Of a stretch of DNA of 61,542 nt, positions 25,101 to 37,815 are shown in pieces. Under the pieces are notes generated by a model. It had not been told where the DNA came from and did not search any database. It worked only from the letters and a program-made list of their open reading frames with translations. A program made the position numbers and the translations under genes. The stretch's first letter is position 1; each line of letters opens with the position of its first letter. The DNA comes from Azolla pinnata (taxonomy: Eukaryota > Streptophyta > Polypodiopsida > Salviniales > Salviniaceae): the NCBI GenBank assembly GCA_037176905.1, contig JBBBWG010029865.1, positions 1 to 61,542 of the forward strand, written 5' to 3'.

Positions 25101-25807
25101 AGAAAATAGATGATATAAAAGCCAATATCAGTAACAAAAATACATATAAGTAAAGGTGCTTCCGTTTATTCATTTAGCAATACACAAAACAAACCTTTGC
25201 CAAAAAAGTATATTAAAAGGAAAACGCATGGAGAAATAATAGAGAATTAAACAGGATGTGAAAACCATAAATAAGCTTAGATTTTGAATGCTATTTAACA
25301 TAATCAGCATGAAACAATTAATATTTAACCAGCAATAAGTGAACAAATGAATATTGAGTTGATACTAGATCCTTTACCACGGATATGGATGAGAACAAAA
25401 CCTGCAATCGAAAATACATAAAATCACAGAGAAACTGCAATATCAAGCAGAAAAGAAAAAATTGACGTGGAGATCTCAGACAAAACTGATATGGAAGATA
25501 GTAGATTCCTTCTTCTCGAAATAGTAAGTGAAACAAGAGAAAGAATTCATTTTTCCGGCAGAACTCATTTGAAAAAAACATTGTTACGATAGAAAATAGA
25601 AGGAAATAAAAAATGGAGGGAAGAGGGCCACAGAAGTACCGTCCAAATATCAGCAGGGACGAGGACGATGATCGAGACGGAGCAAAACCATGTGTAACCG
25701 ACGGCAGAGAGGACGTATGGAGAGACGTCTGGACCAGAGAAATACCTGAGAGTGAATGTGACCATAGCTAGAGTTAAAGGCAGACCTATCGCATAGAACA
25801 TCCACAT
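19200..25807 (-). CDS. LMBR1 domain-containing membrane protein (LMBD2-like)
   Basis: Fourteen exons in transcription order: 25807-25640, 24961-24885, 23745-23584, 23329-23119, 22958-22872, 22787-22648, 22529-22449, 21771-21707, 20826-20654, 20571-20441, 20365-20278, 20189-19976, 19898-19792, 19703-19200. The product is 735 aa. It resembles the Arabidopsis LMBR1-like proteins (about 720-735 aa) along its length: MWMFYAIGLPLTLAMVTFTLRYF-type first helix, VGYTWFCS, IIVLVPADIW, the MACSNTFGLVTGAFLLGFGL-like helix, DMDYDADEKSMADLRRRLR in the cytosolic loop, PLMYMCACTYFSLFKLGMF, LTPRYTSSVSLLMICS and FFGSWRKLLF, then a hydrophilic Ser-rich tail. About nine membrane helices are expected. Animal LMBD2 has been linked to receptor signalling, but the plant role is not established. 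The gene is head-to-head with the kinase gene. Confidence 0.93.
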
Positions 25808-26006
25808 CTCTTTCGTCTCGGGTGGACGCGCTGCTGAGAGAGACGTTGAGGTAACGGAGAAGAGGAAGAAGAACGGATCAACGGATCGATCAATGTGTGG
25901 GGATGGGAAGTGGATCGAACCCTCTTCTCGCCAGAAGCGGGAGCAGCGGAAGCAGACGCAGAAGAAGCAGACGAGAAGTGCTTTGGTAGCATGTCATTCT
26001 TCTTCT

Positions 26007-26395
26007 GTATGCGTATGCGTATGCGTACTCGTATTCGTAATCGTATGCGTATTCGCAGGAGTATTCGCGTGCGTATGCGTATGCGTATGCGTATNNNNNN
26101 NNNNNNNNNNNNNNNNNNNNNNNNNNNNNNNNNNNNNNNNNNNNNNNNNNNNNNNNNNNNNNNNNNNNNNNNNNNNNNNNNNNNNNNNNNNNNNTGAATG
26201 TGTATGCGCGTATGCATATGCGTATATGTGCATGAATGTGTATGCATGTGCGTATGAATGTGTATGCGCGTATGCATATGCGTATGTGTGCGGGCATGCA
26301 TGTGTGAATGTGTATGCGCATGCGCGTGTGGCATGTCTGCTCTTCTTCTTTCGTTCGTTCGAGTACGTGTGCATGTATGCTTACGTGCATGTGTG
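26007..26395. repeat. GTATGC-type alternating purine-pyrimidine tract, interrupted by an assembly gap
   Basis: Left of the gap are mostly GCGTAT hexamers. Right of it is a unit containing TGAATGTGTATGCGCGTATG, seen at 26195 and again at 26255 (period 60 bp). The top strand is TG-rich. The tract starts about 200 bp upstream of the LMBR1-gene ATG. Both strands carry open frames through it that I treat as artefacts. Confidence 0.88.
26095..26194. other. Assembly gap of exactly 100 N
   Basis: A run of 100 undetermined bases, the usual placeholder for a gap of unknown size. It interrupts the alternating tract, so the missing sequence is probably more of the same repeat. Confidence 0.97.
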
Positions 26396-27586
26396 TGCTT
26401 CTGCACAGAGCGAACCATGCTTTTTGCAAGCCGCAAACGCAATCGAGAATGATTCGTTCGTTCTTTCTTTCGTCGTTCTTCTTTCTTCAGCAGCTGGTAT
26501 CAAAGCTCTGGGTTGGCAAACAAGTAACTCGAGCATCAACAGAACCTTTGAGTATCAACGAATCTTCGTTTCAACAGGCGGCTCGACCAACACACACATC
26601 TCAGCTCGGACTATCCGAAACGAATTCAGCTTACGATGATGTGCTCGATAATACAACTCTTAAGTCCCAAACAACCACCCCATCCACCCACTTCTCGCTC
26701 GGAAGTTTGCCTGTTGGAAATTTCAAGCGTTGTTATAAAACATTCGATCCACACGTTGTCCGCGAAGATCGCTGCGTGGATACGGAGGGAAGCGAAATTG
26801 GCGAGGGCCAGAACCGAAAGAGGTCAAAAGCCTTCCCAGTATCAAGACGTCGAAGGAGAACAATGCTAAAGATTCGTCGTATTCTCGTCTCCGTGGCTCC
26901 AAGATTCGAGCTTCAATCTGTTTTCGTTTACTGTTTCCGTCGCTTTCTTCATGTATTCGGTGGGCTCGCGCCTTCTTCGATGCAGCCCTTTGGATTCTCT
27001 CGCAAAGAACATACTACCAGACTCTGTTCCGTTCGCTTGGAGCTCTCTTCGCACATGATTTTATCATCACGATCAAGCGCTCGCACATGCACGAACTCGT
27101 CGGATATTCCAAAAGGGTACCCTTGTCAGCCCTTTTTGTCTTCAGAGCAGATCTTCTTTCCAGGCTCCCGAACAACAGCATCCAGCAAAGGTGCCATTTC
27201 CACTCTCCAGGATTATCGCATCGTTTTCAAAGGGGTTTGAAGGGTTTTTCTTCTGCGCTTCTTCGATGTCCCCCAAATCTGGAGTTTTAGGGGTTTTTTT
27301 TCTCCCAGCAACCTCCTCATCTGCACATCCTCGATGTCCCCCAAATTTCTCTCTCTCTCTCTCTCTCTCTCTCCAGATTCCCTTGTTCCTCTCTGTAGAC
27401 TTCCATTTCATACCCTCACCATTGACATTTCCTCTCTCCAGATTGAAACAGATTCTGTTTATATATCTCATCTGGATTTCAACACACACTTTCTTGATAT
27501 TCCCATCAGTACCCTTTTCTCTCTCTTGGAAAACCCCCAATTCTTGATATTCCCATCAGTACCCTTTTCTCTCTCTTGGAACCCCC

Positions 27587-27620
<34 letters not shown>

Positions 27621-28174
27621 ACATAGAGTCTTCTTCTCCATCTCTCCATCTCTCCCTCGTCTCCCCAGGCTCTCGGTCATGGGCACCATACACGCAGAGC
27701 ACGAGAAACAGGCACAGGCAGAGGAAGAGACGGAGGGATGGCTCCAAGAGACAGACGCCGTACTCAAAGGCATGGAATAAAGGAGAGGGAGGAAGAGAAA
27801 AATCAAATTGCAGTGAAGGAACAAAAGTCGCTGAGGAAGGAGGGAAATCGCCTGTCTGATTCGTCTCCTTTTTGCTTCGGGGTATTTTGGTATTTTCCCC
27901 TCTCTACTCTTGGATATCTCTCCCTCCCTCTCTCTCTTTGTCTTTCTTCGCATCATCGGAATCGCATACCGTAAGAATGAGATCCGAGCTTCTTCTGAAC
28001 AAATCTGTTCTACGATGCGATCTCCATCTATCGAAAGGAGTTCTCTTATCAAGGATTGCTCTCCACATGCGAATAATATGTAGAAGTTTTCGAGCTTCTT
28101 AAACGTTTAAAAGAAGGATTTTGAACAGAATTGGTGTTTTTATTTGATTTTCGTTCGTTATTACTCGTCCTAGA
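26396..28174. other. Upstream region and 5' leader of the DYRKP kinase gene
   Basis: No convincing coding region. Features seen: CT dinucleotide runs at 27346-27372 and 27592-27618, a near-perfect 50-bp tandem duplication at 27491-27590, and a possible 5'-leader intron from about 27971 (GTAAGA) to 28173 (acceptor CCTAG directly before the ATG). The 310-residue open frame crossing 26308-27240 starts in the repeat tract and shows no domain. Confidence 0.55.
27491..27590 (+). repeat. Near-perfect 50-bp tandem duplication
   Basis: TTCTTGATATTCCCATCAGT starts at 27491 and again at 27541. About 40 following bases are identical before the copies differ in an A/C run. Confidence 0.95.
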
Positions 28175-31100
28175 ATGGCGGATTATCTTCATGGTATTCT
28201 GGATTATCTCCGAGAACATAGTTTCACAAAGGCTGAAGAGGCTTTGATAACAGAGCTTCAAACAAGGCAGACCAATTTGGTTGGAGCTTCAAAGTTTTCA
28301 GGCAATGAAGAGGTTGAAAATTTGGTAGATGGAAGAGAGTCGAGTGATGGGTCATTGTGTATAGACCGTTTCAAAGACTTGAGTTTGAATTTGGATCCTC
28401 CATCTAGGAAATTGATAGATGGGTCATCTAATACAGATGGATTACGAGAATTGAACTCGAGTTCCAATATTCAACTAGAAAAGTCGAGATGTGGGTCATC
28501 ATTTAAAGATGAATTCAGAGCTTCAGACTTCAATTCAGATCGTCAATTGACAAAATTGAGAGATGAGACATCATTTGAAGATAGTTTTATGGCTTTGAGC
28601 TTGAATTCGGATGCTAAACCAACATATTCAAGAGTTGATTCATCATGTGAAAATCACTTTAGAGCGTCAAACTCAAGTTTAGACCTTCAAACAGCGAAAT
28701 TGACAAATGGATCTTCATATAAAGATGAGTTTAGAGGTTCAAGCTTGGATTCAAGCTCTCAGCTGCCAAAGCTGAGAGATGCATCATCATGTTTAGACAA
28801 ATTTAGCTCTTTGAACTTGAATTTGGATCTTCTACCAATAAATTTGGAATGTGGGCCATTTAATGAGGATCATTTTGGGGCTTCAAACTTGCAATTGGGT
28901 CCTCAAGTGGCAAAAACAAGACATGAATCATCACACAGAGGCGATACTCAATCAAAGGGTGGGTCATCATATTTAGACAAATTTAGCTATTTGAACTTGA
29001 GTTCAGAACATCACCTAGAAATATCCAGAGATGGGTCATCATGTGAAGATGGATCTACAGATTTGAACTTGCATTTGTATCCTCAACCTCCAAAATCAAG
29101 GGACGAATCTTTGTATATTGATCAGTTTAGGTCTTTGAGCTTGCAACCAAGTTTTGAAACAAATCAATCACATGTTTCAGCATCTGCCACAAGGGACAAT
29201 TTGACAGATGGACAGTCTGGGTGTGAGCCCAATTCTGTAAACGTTTCAGCATTTAGAGAATGGAGAAGAGATCATGATTGTGAACGGATGACAGAAAACG
29301 TCCAAAATGAGAAAGAGGAGCTTACTGGGTCTGATACATTTGACAACTCAGTTTTCTCTCTTAGATTCAATCAACTTTTTGAGAAGAATCCATCGAATTT
29401 AACATCAAGAATGGATGAATGGCAGAATAGAGTACAGAGGAAACACAACGAGGATACATTTATGGATCCACGAGCAGTCCAGCCTCAAGCTTGCACCAAT
29501 ATATATGGAATCAACGGAAACGGAGAAAAAGAGTTATCTCCAAACAGAATAACACACTTACAACCTCCGAGGTATGATGAAGCTCAAGATGCCAATCTCC
29601 AAAGCTTCTCCAGATTTGCATATAATGCTCCAATAAACAATGGATGGATGGATTTTGGGTTCCCTCTGAGTGGAGTGCTTAAAAGACCCACAAAGGGCCA
29701 CTCCAATCTGCCCCCATTTGTTACTGATGATGGCTCGGGTGTCATGTCAAGACAGCAAGAAGAAGATGATGGTATTGACTTCCTGAAGACAAATAAGAAA
29801 GGGAGAGAGAATGATGGGGATGATTTTGTGACCAACTTGACCTTTCCTTGGGAACTGGGTACTCCAAACAGCTTTGGAGTAGATGAAATCTTTTCAAATG
29901 AAAGCCAAACGGAAAAGTTTTCTAGTTGGCACCCTGCCAAGTTTAAACCAACTATTAAAGATCTATGTCTGAAAAAGGAAGATGATCATGGGTATGAATT
30001 AAATACATCGTTGCCTGGCAATAATCAAGGGTATGCAAATACTGTTTTTGAGGAAAATTACAATTTAGGCTCATTCTTGGACATTCCTATTGGGCAAGGT
30101 GTCGCTTTACCAGGTTTAGCTTTGAACCTTGGCTCTAATTTGATTTACTTTAATAATCTATTTTGAATTGCTCATCTGCTGAATGCAAATACTTTAGCTC
30201 TGGTGTCATTTGTGACATGGGTAACTATCTTAAATTTCTATGGGGTTGCCATCCTTGTCTTTTTTCTCCAATAACCGTAACCAAACTTTTTGACTGTTAA
30301 TCAGACCTTGATTCATCCATCTGGACCTTTCCAAGAACGAAAAGCATAAATAACCACTAGAATAGTTATAATTCTTGATATCTTACTTTCATTTTCGTGT
30401 CCAAAACAACAAAATGGAACAAGTAACTAAAGGAAAAACTACAAGGTAACACGAACTTTGATAGAAAACCATAAAAGCAAAAGAAACTCATTAAAAGTAA
30501 CTTTTGGACAGGCCCTATCTTGTTTTTTATTGTGATAAATTACTGCAGAATCAGGGGTCAACCCTGCTCAGTTCTTCCTTTGATAAACCCAAGATTTAAT
30601 ATTGAATCCCCAACAGAATATAATAGTCATTCCAGGACACCTTAACTAAATTTAGGTAGTAAGCTTTGAGCTTGAAATAGTGAAAACTCCATGTCTATTA
30701 ATCCTCAGCCCTTCTGATAAATAAATGTATTCATCTTTTAGATGTGTGATTCATAAAACTGCACCTTCTTTCAGGCACATGTAATTGCGTCTTTGGTTAT
30801 GATAAAATGGGTTTAAGGTGTCAAGATGTCATTCTATTCTGCAGATAAAAAATTGGAAGACAGAAAGAGGAAATAGGTAGCCAACTTTGAAAATACTAAA
30901 CAAACATTTAATTTTTAGAAATCAATGTCGTCCCTTTGAGTGGAACTGTAATTGTTTGTGGCGGGATTGATGATTATCATATACTCTTTCTTATCACCCA
31001 TAAGTGTTGCTTGTTTTTAATTTATTTTCTTTGGAGTTTAACTATAACTAGCATATGTGAATCATTGGAGTAAATTTGTGTAAAGGTTCATTGAGTAACC

Positions 31101-34100
31101 ATAATGTTGCTTAAAATTCGTGTTGTACCATTTCATCCCACACTTTCATCCCCGTTGTTTAATAGGTAATCATGCTACATTCCACATTTTGTGTTCTATT
31201 GCACAAGAAACTGTGCCTTCTTTAGGTTCGACTGTCTAGAAGTCTGGTAGAAATGGATGAAAAAGTCTGGTTTCATCCCATTATACAAAATTGCAGTTAC
31301 TTGGAAAGCTTGGAACATAAAATGTTTGAATGTGGATATCGACTGATATTTTCACTGTCACAATGTTTTTCATCCAGTCCCCATATTTCTCAATGACTGT
31401 TTTTGTTTTAATCATGTAAAACATTTGAAGACATGTTTTGCTGCATATTTGTACAGCCTAGGTGCTGTTATAAGAATTGTCAGCATGGTCAGATATTATC
31501 CCTGTTCATATTTCTCAAGTGGTGCATCCTTCATATTCTATTCTTGTTTGCCGAAGAAATTGAAACATTTATGAGAAGATCAGAGTGAAAAATGGTAATG
31601 TTAGGCTATTGACTGGCTCAGCAGACTGTCTTTATTTAGAAAATCAGACAAAATGTGCGGATATGAAGAGAAATAGGGCAACAGATAATGAGCAAACTCT
31701 TCTTCAAAATGATTGATGATAATATTTGCTTATCAAGTATATGTTCTCTTCTTGACATATGAATAGAATTATATGAAGCACTTCGTTTCAGAGCTAATAT
31801 TTCAAACGAGTACCACTGAACTGGTGGCTGCATGTCCAGTTGTAGCACTGCTGTATGTGCAAAAATGCAGAGTTGGAAAGAGAGCATTGAAAAAATAGAA
31901 AGATGGAGAGAGATGCAATATATGGTTAAAACTGGGAGTTTGAGAAAAAAGGAAGTTACATCAATTTACTTTGAAGACTGAACTTTTGCTATGGAGAAAA
32001 TAGATTAAGGGAGTGCAAAGATTAGAGAAAGGGTATTATTGAGAGAGCAACAAAAAGATCATTAAAGGACCTCAGTTTCTGTAACATCATTTTTATTTCT
32101 GGTTGCTTCTTTTCAAATTTTTTTGAGATGCTAATGCAATTATGTAATTCATTGAACATCAAGATCTAATTCTATCTGTCCGTTTTCTAAGTATGATAAT
32201 AAGAAAACTTTTGTTTTATTTGAAGTAAATGGATTCTGCTGTTTTACATGAACTATCATTTATTATTAATTGGATTAACCCAAGTGATCTGATTACATAC
32301 AGCAGGTGATAAACATGACTGTGGAATAAATGAACTTCTACCTTTGAGTCAGAGTCTGATGCAGGATAGCCCTGAGCTTCTTTCTGGTTTTGCTACTCTT
32401 GGAGATGATCCTACTGGTTCAGGAATCGAATATCCTAAAGATTACTGGGATTCTGATACTTATGATGATGATGAAGATCCAGGTTACCATAGACAGCCGA
32501 TTGAGGACGAGGCTTGGTTTTTGGCACATGAGATAGAATATCCAAGTGATGATGATAGAGTAACATCCAATAATGAAAAAGAAGTGATTTATCCTCTTCA
32601 AGATGGATCCAATGAAATATCCAGCAATGCATTAAATATACAAGGATCTTATTCATCTGGGAAGCAGATGTATAATACCATTGAAAATGTGACACAAACT
32701 GTACCAAATTCTGAAGTCTGTACTGCAACAGATCTATTTGGTAATACAACCTTGAAAGAGACACTAAAACAAAGGAATGCTATTAGCTATGATGGCCAAT
32801 TGATGGATTCAGAGGATCTGAAATTAATGGGGATTAAAGAAAGTCTGTTCTCAAGGGAGAAAAAACATTCTGAATTAGCACCACAAGAAAATGTTAAAAC
32901 AACATCTATTAAAAGTGGCAATTTCTGTTTGAACAGTGTAAAGGAGACTGAAAAGAAAAATTTTCATGAGCCAACTGATTTTTCTTTTCCTTCTCCATCC
33001 AGCACAGACATTCCATTAAGCCAAGACATCGATAATTATGATACTGGGGCATCCAGATTAGCTGATGCATTGACTTGGAGACAAGAAAGTAAAGTGTCAT
33101 CAAGTACATCAAGCCAAAGGAATATGGGACGTCCAATTATACTGCCCTCAAAGGAGGCAACTGTAAAAGTGAAGCATGAATCATTTGTAAAAATGGATGA
33201 GATAAGACAATCGGATGCTAACGTCAAGGATGAAGAAAGTTTATCAGGGATTGATGATAGAGATAATGCTCTGCTGCAAGATGAGCTAGAACAAATGAAA
33301 GTGCAAGAGGATCTGGAACAAATAAAAATGCAAGAAGATTTTGAAATCTTCACCTTGAGGATTGTGCACAGAAAGAACAGGTTCACATAAAATTTCTATA
33401 TTCTATATATTACCTTATGACAAAGACAAGAGCTATTAATTTCTGTTTGTGTGTGGAAGCTCTCTCTCTCTATATATATATGTATATATATATATGTATA
33501 TGTGTGTATGTATTATAGGTCTCAGTCTTGTGTATGTGTGCATATAACACAGGTAGAGTTTGTAATACCATGATTTCCAATAGCTCTAGATATATATGTG
33601 TTCAGATACATCATGCACTCCCTGGAAGATGCTGTTGATATAGATAGATAGGGAGATAAATTGGTATAAAATATATCAATAATAGATCTGTAGACAGCTA
33701 AGATACTTATCAAGCTGGTTTTTATGTTGATCTGACATAGCATTATTTTTCCAGGACTGGTTTTGAGGAGGAAAAAGATTTCCCTATTGTCCTTAATTCA
33801 ATTGTGGCTGGGCGCTACCTTGTGACAGAATATTTGGGGTCAGCAGCATTTAGCAAAGCAGTTCAAGCACGGGATTTGCAAACAGGAGTGGATGTTTGCA
33901 TGAAAATAGTGAAAAACAACAAGGATTTTTTCGATCAAAGTCTTGATGAGATTAAGCTTCTAAAGTATATCAACAAGCATGATCCGGCCGATAGCCATCA
34001 CCTTTTACGGCTTTATGACTATTTCTATTATCGGGTAATATTTTAATGATTGTTTCAAGTGTGAATGTCAATGTTTTTCTGGCTGCATGTCCATTCATTA

Positions 34101-36309
34101 TAATCTACCAGAAATAAGTCAGAATAAGTTAAATAAGTTTGCCAATCTCAGGGTTGTGATCTAATGATCTGTGCCAGGAGCATCTCTTTCTTGTGTGCGA
34201 ACTATTGCGTGCAAATCTTTATGAATTCCAGAAATTTAATCGAGAATCTGGGGGTGAAATATATTTTACAATGCCAAGATTACAGGTTAGGAAAATATTC
34301 CGAGCATTAAATTATAGCACTTGTATGCTCTTGAACAAGTTGATTATATGAAGCTTTTTGAACTCTCTATTTTATATTTTACAGTCAATAACACGCCAAT
34401 GTTTAGAGGCTTTGGAGTTTCTTCATGGCTTAGGATTGATTCATTGTGATCTAAAGCCAGAAAACATTCTAATAAAGAGCTACAGTCGATGTGAGATAAA
34501 AGTGATTGATCTTGGTAGCAGTTGCTTTCAGACAGATCATCTTTGTTCATATGTACAATCACGCTCATACCGTGCACCAGAAGTGATTCTTGGGCTTCCA
34601 TATGATCAGAAAATTGATATCTGGTCTTTGGGTTGCATTCTTGCAGAACTTTGCTCTGGCAATGTAAGTTTTTCTTTCCCCTTGCAGTAAGGTAGGAGGT
34701 TTTGTTCAATTATATAGAGATAACCCATAGGTTCAAGGAAAAAGATTGATGTTCTAATTGAAAGAAAAGAAAAAGAAAGTATAGCTTGGAACAGGTAATA
34801 GGATTAAAAGACATCATGGGTACCTGATACATGCCACATGCTTCAAAAGAAGCCAATTGTGTCAGTTTCCCAAATAGATTTGGTGGAAGTAAATGTTAGA
34901 AGTTGTTGAAAGAGTGCATAGTGAACGACAAGAAATGTGGCGGAAATGTGGGGTATAGTAGTTCAAGCTGACAATGCCCAGAAAAGAAATAAAACATTTC
35001 ACATTTAGAAGGAAAAAATGATACCTATTGAAGCAAATCACCTGAGAGCTAGTGAACGATTTACACAGTTATTCAATCCAAGTATGTGGGGGCACATGTA
35101 CATGGCCCTTGCACAATAATAGGATAGGTTGAAATGGCTAAAGAACTTGACCTATTAGTGTATATGCAGCCGGAACCTCGACATTTAGCAGGTGAGTTGA
35201 ATTTCCAAATATTTTGTATATAATCAGCTAGCAGGGATACTTTGAGAGGACATAGATGTGATTGATGTGATACACGGCATCCATGTTATGTTATTTTTTG
35301 TATTGTATTTAAAGGTCTCTACTTGCACACTGGATTTGTTAAGAGATAATTAGTAATTTTTTATTAATTATTTGGCTTGAATAGCATATAGTCAGCTGGG
35401 TACAGGAACTTTATCAGGGTCATGTAAAGCCATTGTTGTCTCTTGGAGATGTTTATGCATATCTGTTCTTTTTCTCTTATTTTGTTCTTACATTGATCTT
35501 CTCTGTTTTTCAGGTTCTCTTTCAGAATGACTCTTTAGCAACATTGCTGGCACGAGTTATTGGTATTATTGGTCCGATAGTTCCTGATATGATCTTGAAA
35601 GGGCGCGAAGCACACAAATACTTCACGAAAAATTTTATGCTCTATGATAGAAATCAGGTACTTTCCTTCGAGATACACATATACATAGAACAAATGCATT
35701 TCATGCTTCCAAGCGTAAATAGATAGATATAATATATGTCCCACGAAAACCAATGTGATGATTGTTTAGTAAAGAACAAGTAAACGTGTTCTGTCTTGGT
35801 AACTGTTTTAGCTTAGGTCCGATAACCGTGGAAACCTATTGAAATAAAAATAAGAAAGCAAACCTACTTGTGAAACATAATGCGGTTCATGCGCAAGCAA
35901 TGACAACATCATACATGGTCATATATCATATATGGCTATATGATGCCAAGCTGTTTATAGAGTGAACCAGAGCACTTGGCTTACAACATCAGCTTAGGTC
36001 AATCAAATGTGGGTGTTTTAAAAGTTCTAATCTACGTTCAAAGGAAGATTCTTTTGAAGGCATGTTTTGGGTGTTTTTGGGATAATTTAAATTTGATAAT
36101 GGTTTTGGGCATTCCGTCAGGCAACCAACATGCTTGAATATGTGATACCAAAGAAAACATCATTGAGGCATCGCATACCTGCTGGAGATCAAGGGTTTGT
36201 CGACTTTGTTGCATACCTTCTTCAAATACATCCAGAAAGCCGGCCAACAGCATCTGAAGCCTTAAAGCACCCTTGGCTTACATATCCTTATGATCCCATA
36301 TTGACATGA
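28175..36309 (+). CDS. Plant DYRKP-type dual-specificity protein kinase with LisH-like N terminus
   Basis: Exons: 28175-30113, 32306-33380, 33755-34034, 34178-34285, 34385-34663, 35514-35657, 36121-36309, giving 1337 aa. Residues 5-31 resemble a LisH motif (ILDYLREHSFTKAEEAL). Residues 58-333 are a tandem array of 24-residue units. A family-typical acidic block follows, with YWDSDTYDDDEDPGY and QPIEDEAWFLAHEIEYPSDD. The kinase domain covers about 1026-1333: Lys1055 in CMKIV, HCDLKPEN with catalytic Asp1156, DLG (Asp1176) in place of DFG, Tyr1190 in SYVQSRSYRAPE, and the end block ALKHPWLTYPYDP. HCD, DLG and YVQSR are typical of DYRK kinases; Tyr1190 matches the second tyrosine of the animal YxY loop, while Cys1188 replaces the first. 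DYRKP members are plant-specific; the Chlamydomonas one restrains carbon storage. The family is usually about 1150-1170 aa, and the excess here is largely the repeat array. Confidence 0.93.
28346..29173 (+). repeat. Coding 72-bp (24-residue) tandem repeat array in the DYRKP gene
   Basis: Eleven full units and one half unit, in frame, at residues 58-333. The consensus is roughly D-G-S-S-x-x-D-x-F-R-x-L-x-L-x-x-x-x-Q-x-x-K-x-R. Unit starts are residues 58, 82, 106, 130, 154, 178, 202, 226, (half unit 250-261), 262, 286 and 310. Units keep the Ser-Ser pair, the Asp-x-Phe and the final basic residue, and vary elsewhere. Confidence 0.9.
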
Positions 36310-37811
36310 TTTGATAAATGCACATACACCACATGCATCTACATTCATCCACGTGTTGTGAAAAGTCATCTTATATTATTGATTCTGATTCTATACTTTT
36401 TGTTCTTCATATTGTACCATAGTTCATGAAACGGTTTGCATTTGAAGCGAGTGTAACGAGTTCCTTTGGGATGTGTTTATTTTTATCTCCCTCCGGTTTT
36501 TTATTGTTACCCTTCTGATGGAAAGCAAAAGGGATGAAATATATAGAGCAGAACAGGTTTTCAAGCTTTTACAAAATCTATGCTTTGTAAGCATATATCA
36601 GTGAAGTGATGGGGATATATAAGCCTAAGACATATATAAATCAGTGTTGAAAGGGCTTCTAGACATTGGTCCAAGTATCAAAAATAAGATTGAATTTGTT
36701 TTTGTTCATCAGAAAACATAGTAAAATAAATATCACGCTCGATTGTATATCACAATGTGGTTCTTACTATGGAGCTTAAGGAAGATTGCCTCTAAAATCG
36801 ATGGTATTGACCAGAACCGCATCATCGTCTATTGCTCGTCACTGTTTAGACAAAGGATCTTCACTACTACCGACTTGTTCCAGATTTTATATTAAAGACG
36901 TTCTAGAACCTGTTCCCGAATCATTAACGGTCTTCCTCGTCAAAACTTTTTCTGATCGTTCGTATAAAGATGATCGTATAAGGATGTGTTGTATGTATAA
37001 TGCTGTGTATGGATGCATGTATGGCATGGGCTCCATGCTGGCCCACCATATCTGTAAATAGATGGAATCCAGTGAGCCATGCATGATTCCCATCCGAGCA
37101 CTTAAAACCGAGTTTTGCTATCTTTGTGAGCACACAAGCCGATCCCGATCCTGAACCCGATTCCATATTATGTGCCAAATGTATAACTGAATATGGTTAG
37201 ACGAGCGAGTCTAGTTAGGGCAAAAACAAAACAAAACAAATGCATTGTTGTTGATCACTATGGAAGCTTTTTAGGGCAAGAAAAGATATCTAATCTTCGT
37301 TTCGAAAACGCATGTGTGTGGATGTGGCCAATGCACCCACTCAATCGATGGTGGGCGCCACTCACCACTCACCAAAGGAAGTGGGCTGAAAGCTAAACCA
37401 ATTGTAGTGTTCCCCTTCAAATTTTTTAACCACATTGGTGGTGGGTGTTCTATCCTATGATAATCACTTTGATTATTTTTATGTCTAAGTGGACGAATCG
37501 GATTAATCCTACCCGATTAAGCATCGTTGCGTGGAGGCCAGCTCCGCCCCATACATAAATCAGGCGTTGAATCGAATCGGTTGTCCGAATCGAAGAAGAA
37601 AGGACTCTTGTGATGGGACTTTCTCTCTCTCTCTCTCAGACCGCGAAGAGTACACAAGCTTTGTATACGGATCGCGCACACGTCAAGAGAAAGCTTCTCT
37701 CTCGAATCGTTAAAAAAAAAAACAATAACTAACTAACTAAAAACAAATGCCCGCATTGCTTGTCGTTGTCATTAGCGATGCATGATCGCATCGTCACCGC
37801 CCAACTCCTCC
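36310..37811. other. Intergenic DNA downstream of the DYRKP gene
   Basis: Contains the kinase 3' UTR and then mixed sequence without recognisable coding potential. A CT run lies at 37620-37640 and an A-rich patch at 37710-37745. Confidence 0.6.
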
Positions 37812-37815
37812 TGGC

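Noticed and set aside
26495-26506. Short match to the initiator-tRNA primer-binding word typical of plant LTR retrotransposons
   Set aside because: Twelve bases with a mismatch, no long terminal repeats at either side and no gag- or pol-like coding sequence nearby. Most likely chance.
26308-27240. 310-residue open frame upstream of the kinase gene
   Set aside because: It begins in the microsatellite tract, has no recognisable domain and no splice or homology support, and its composition changes along its length.
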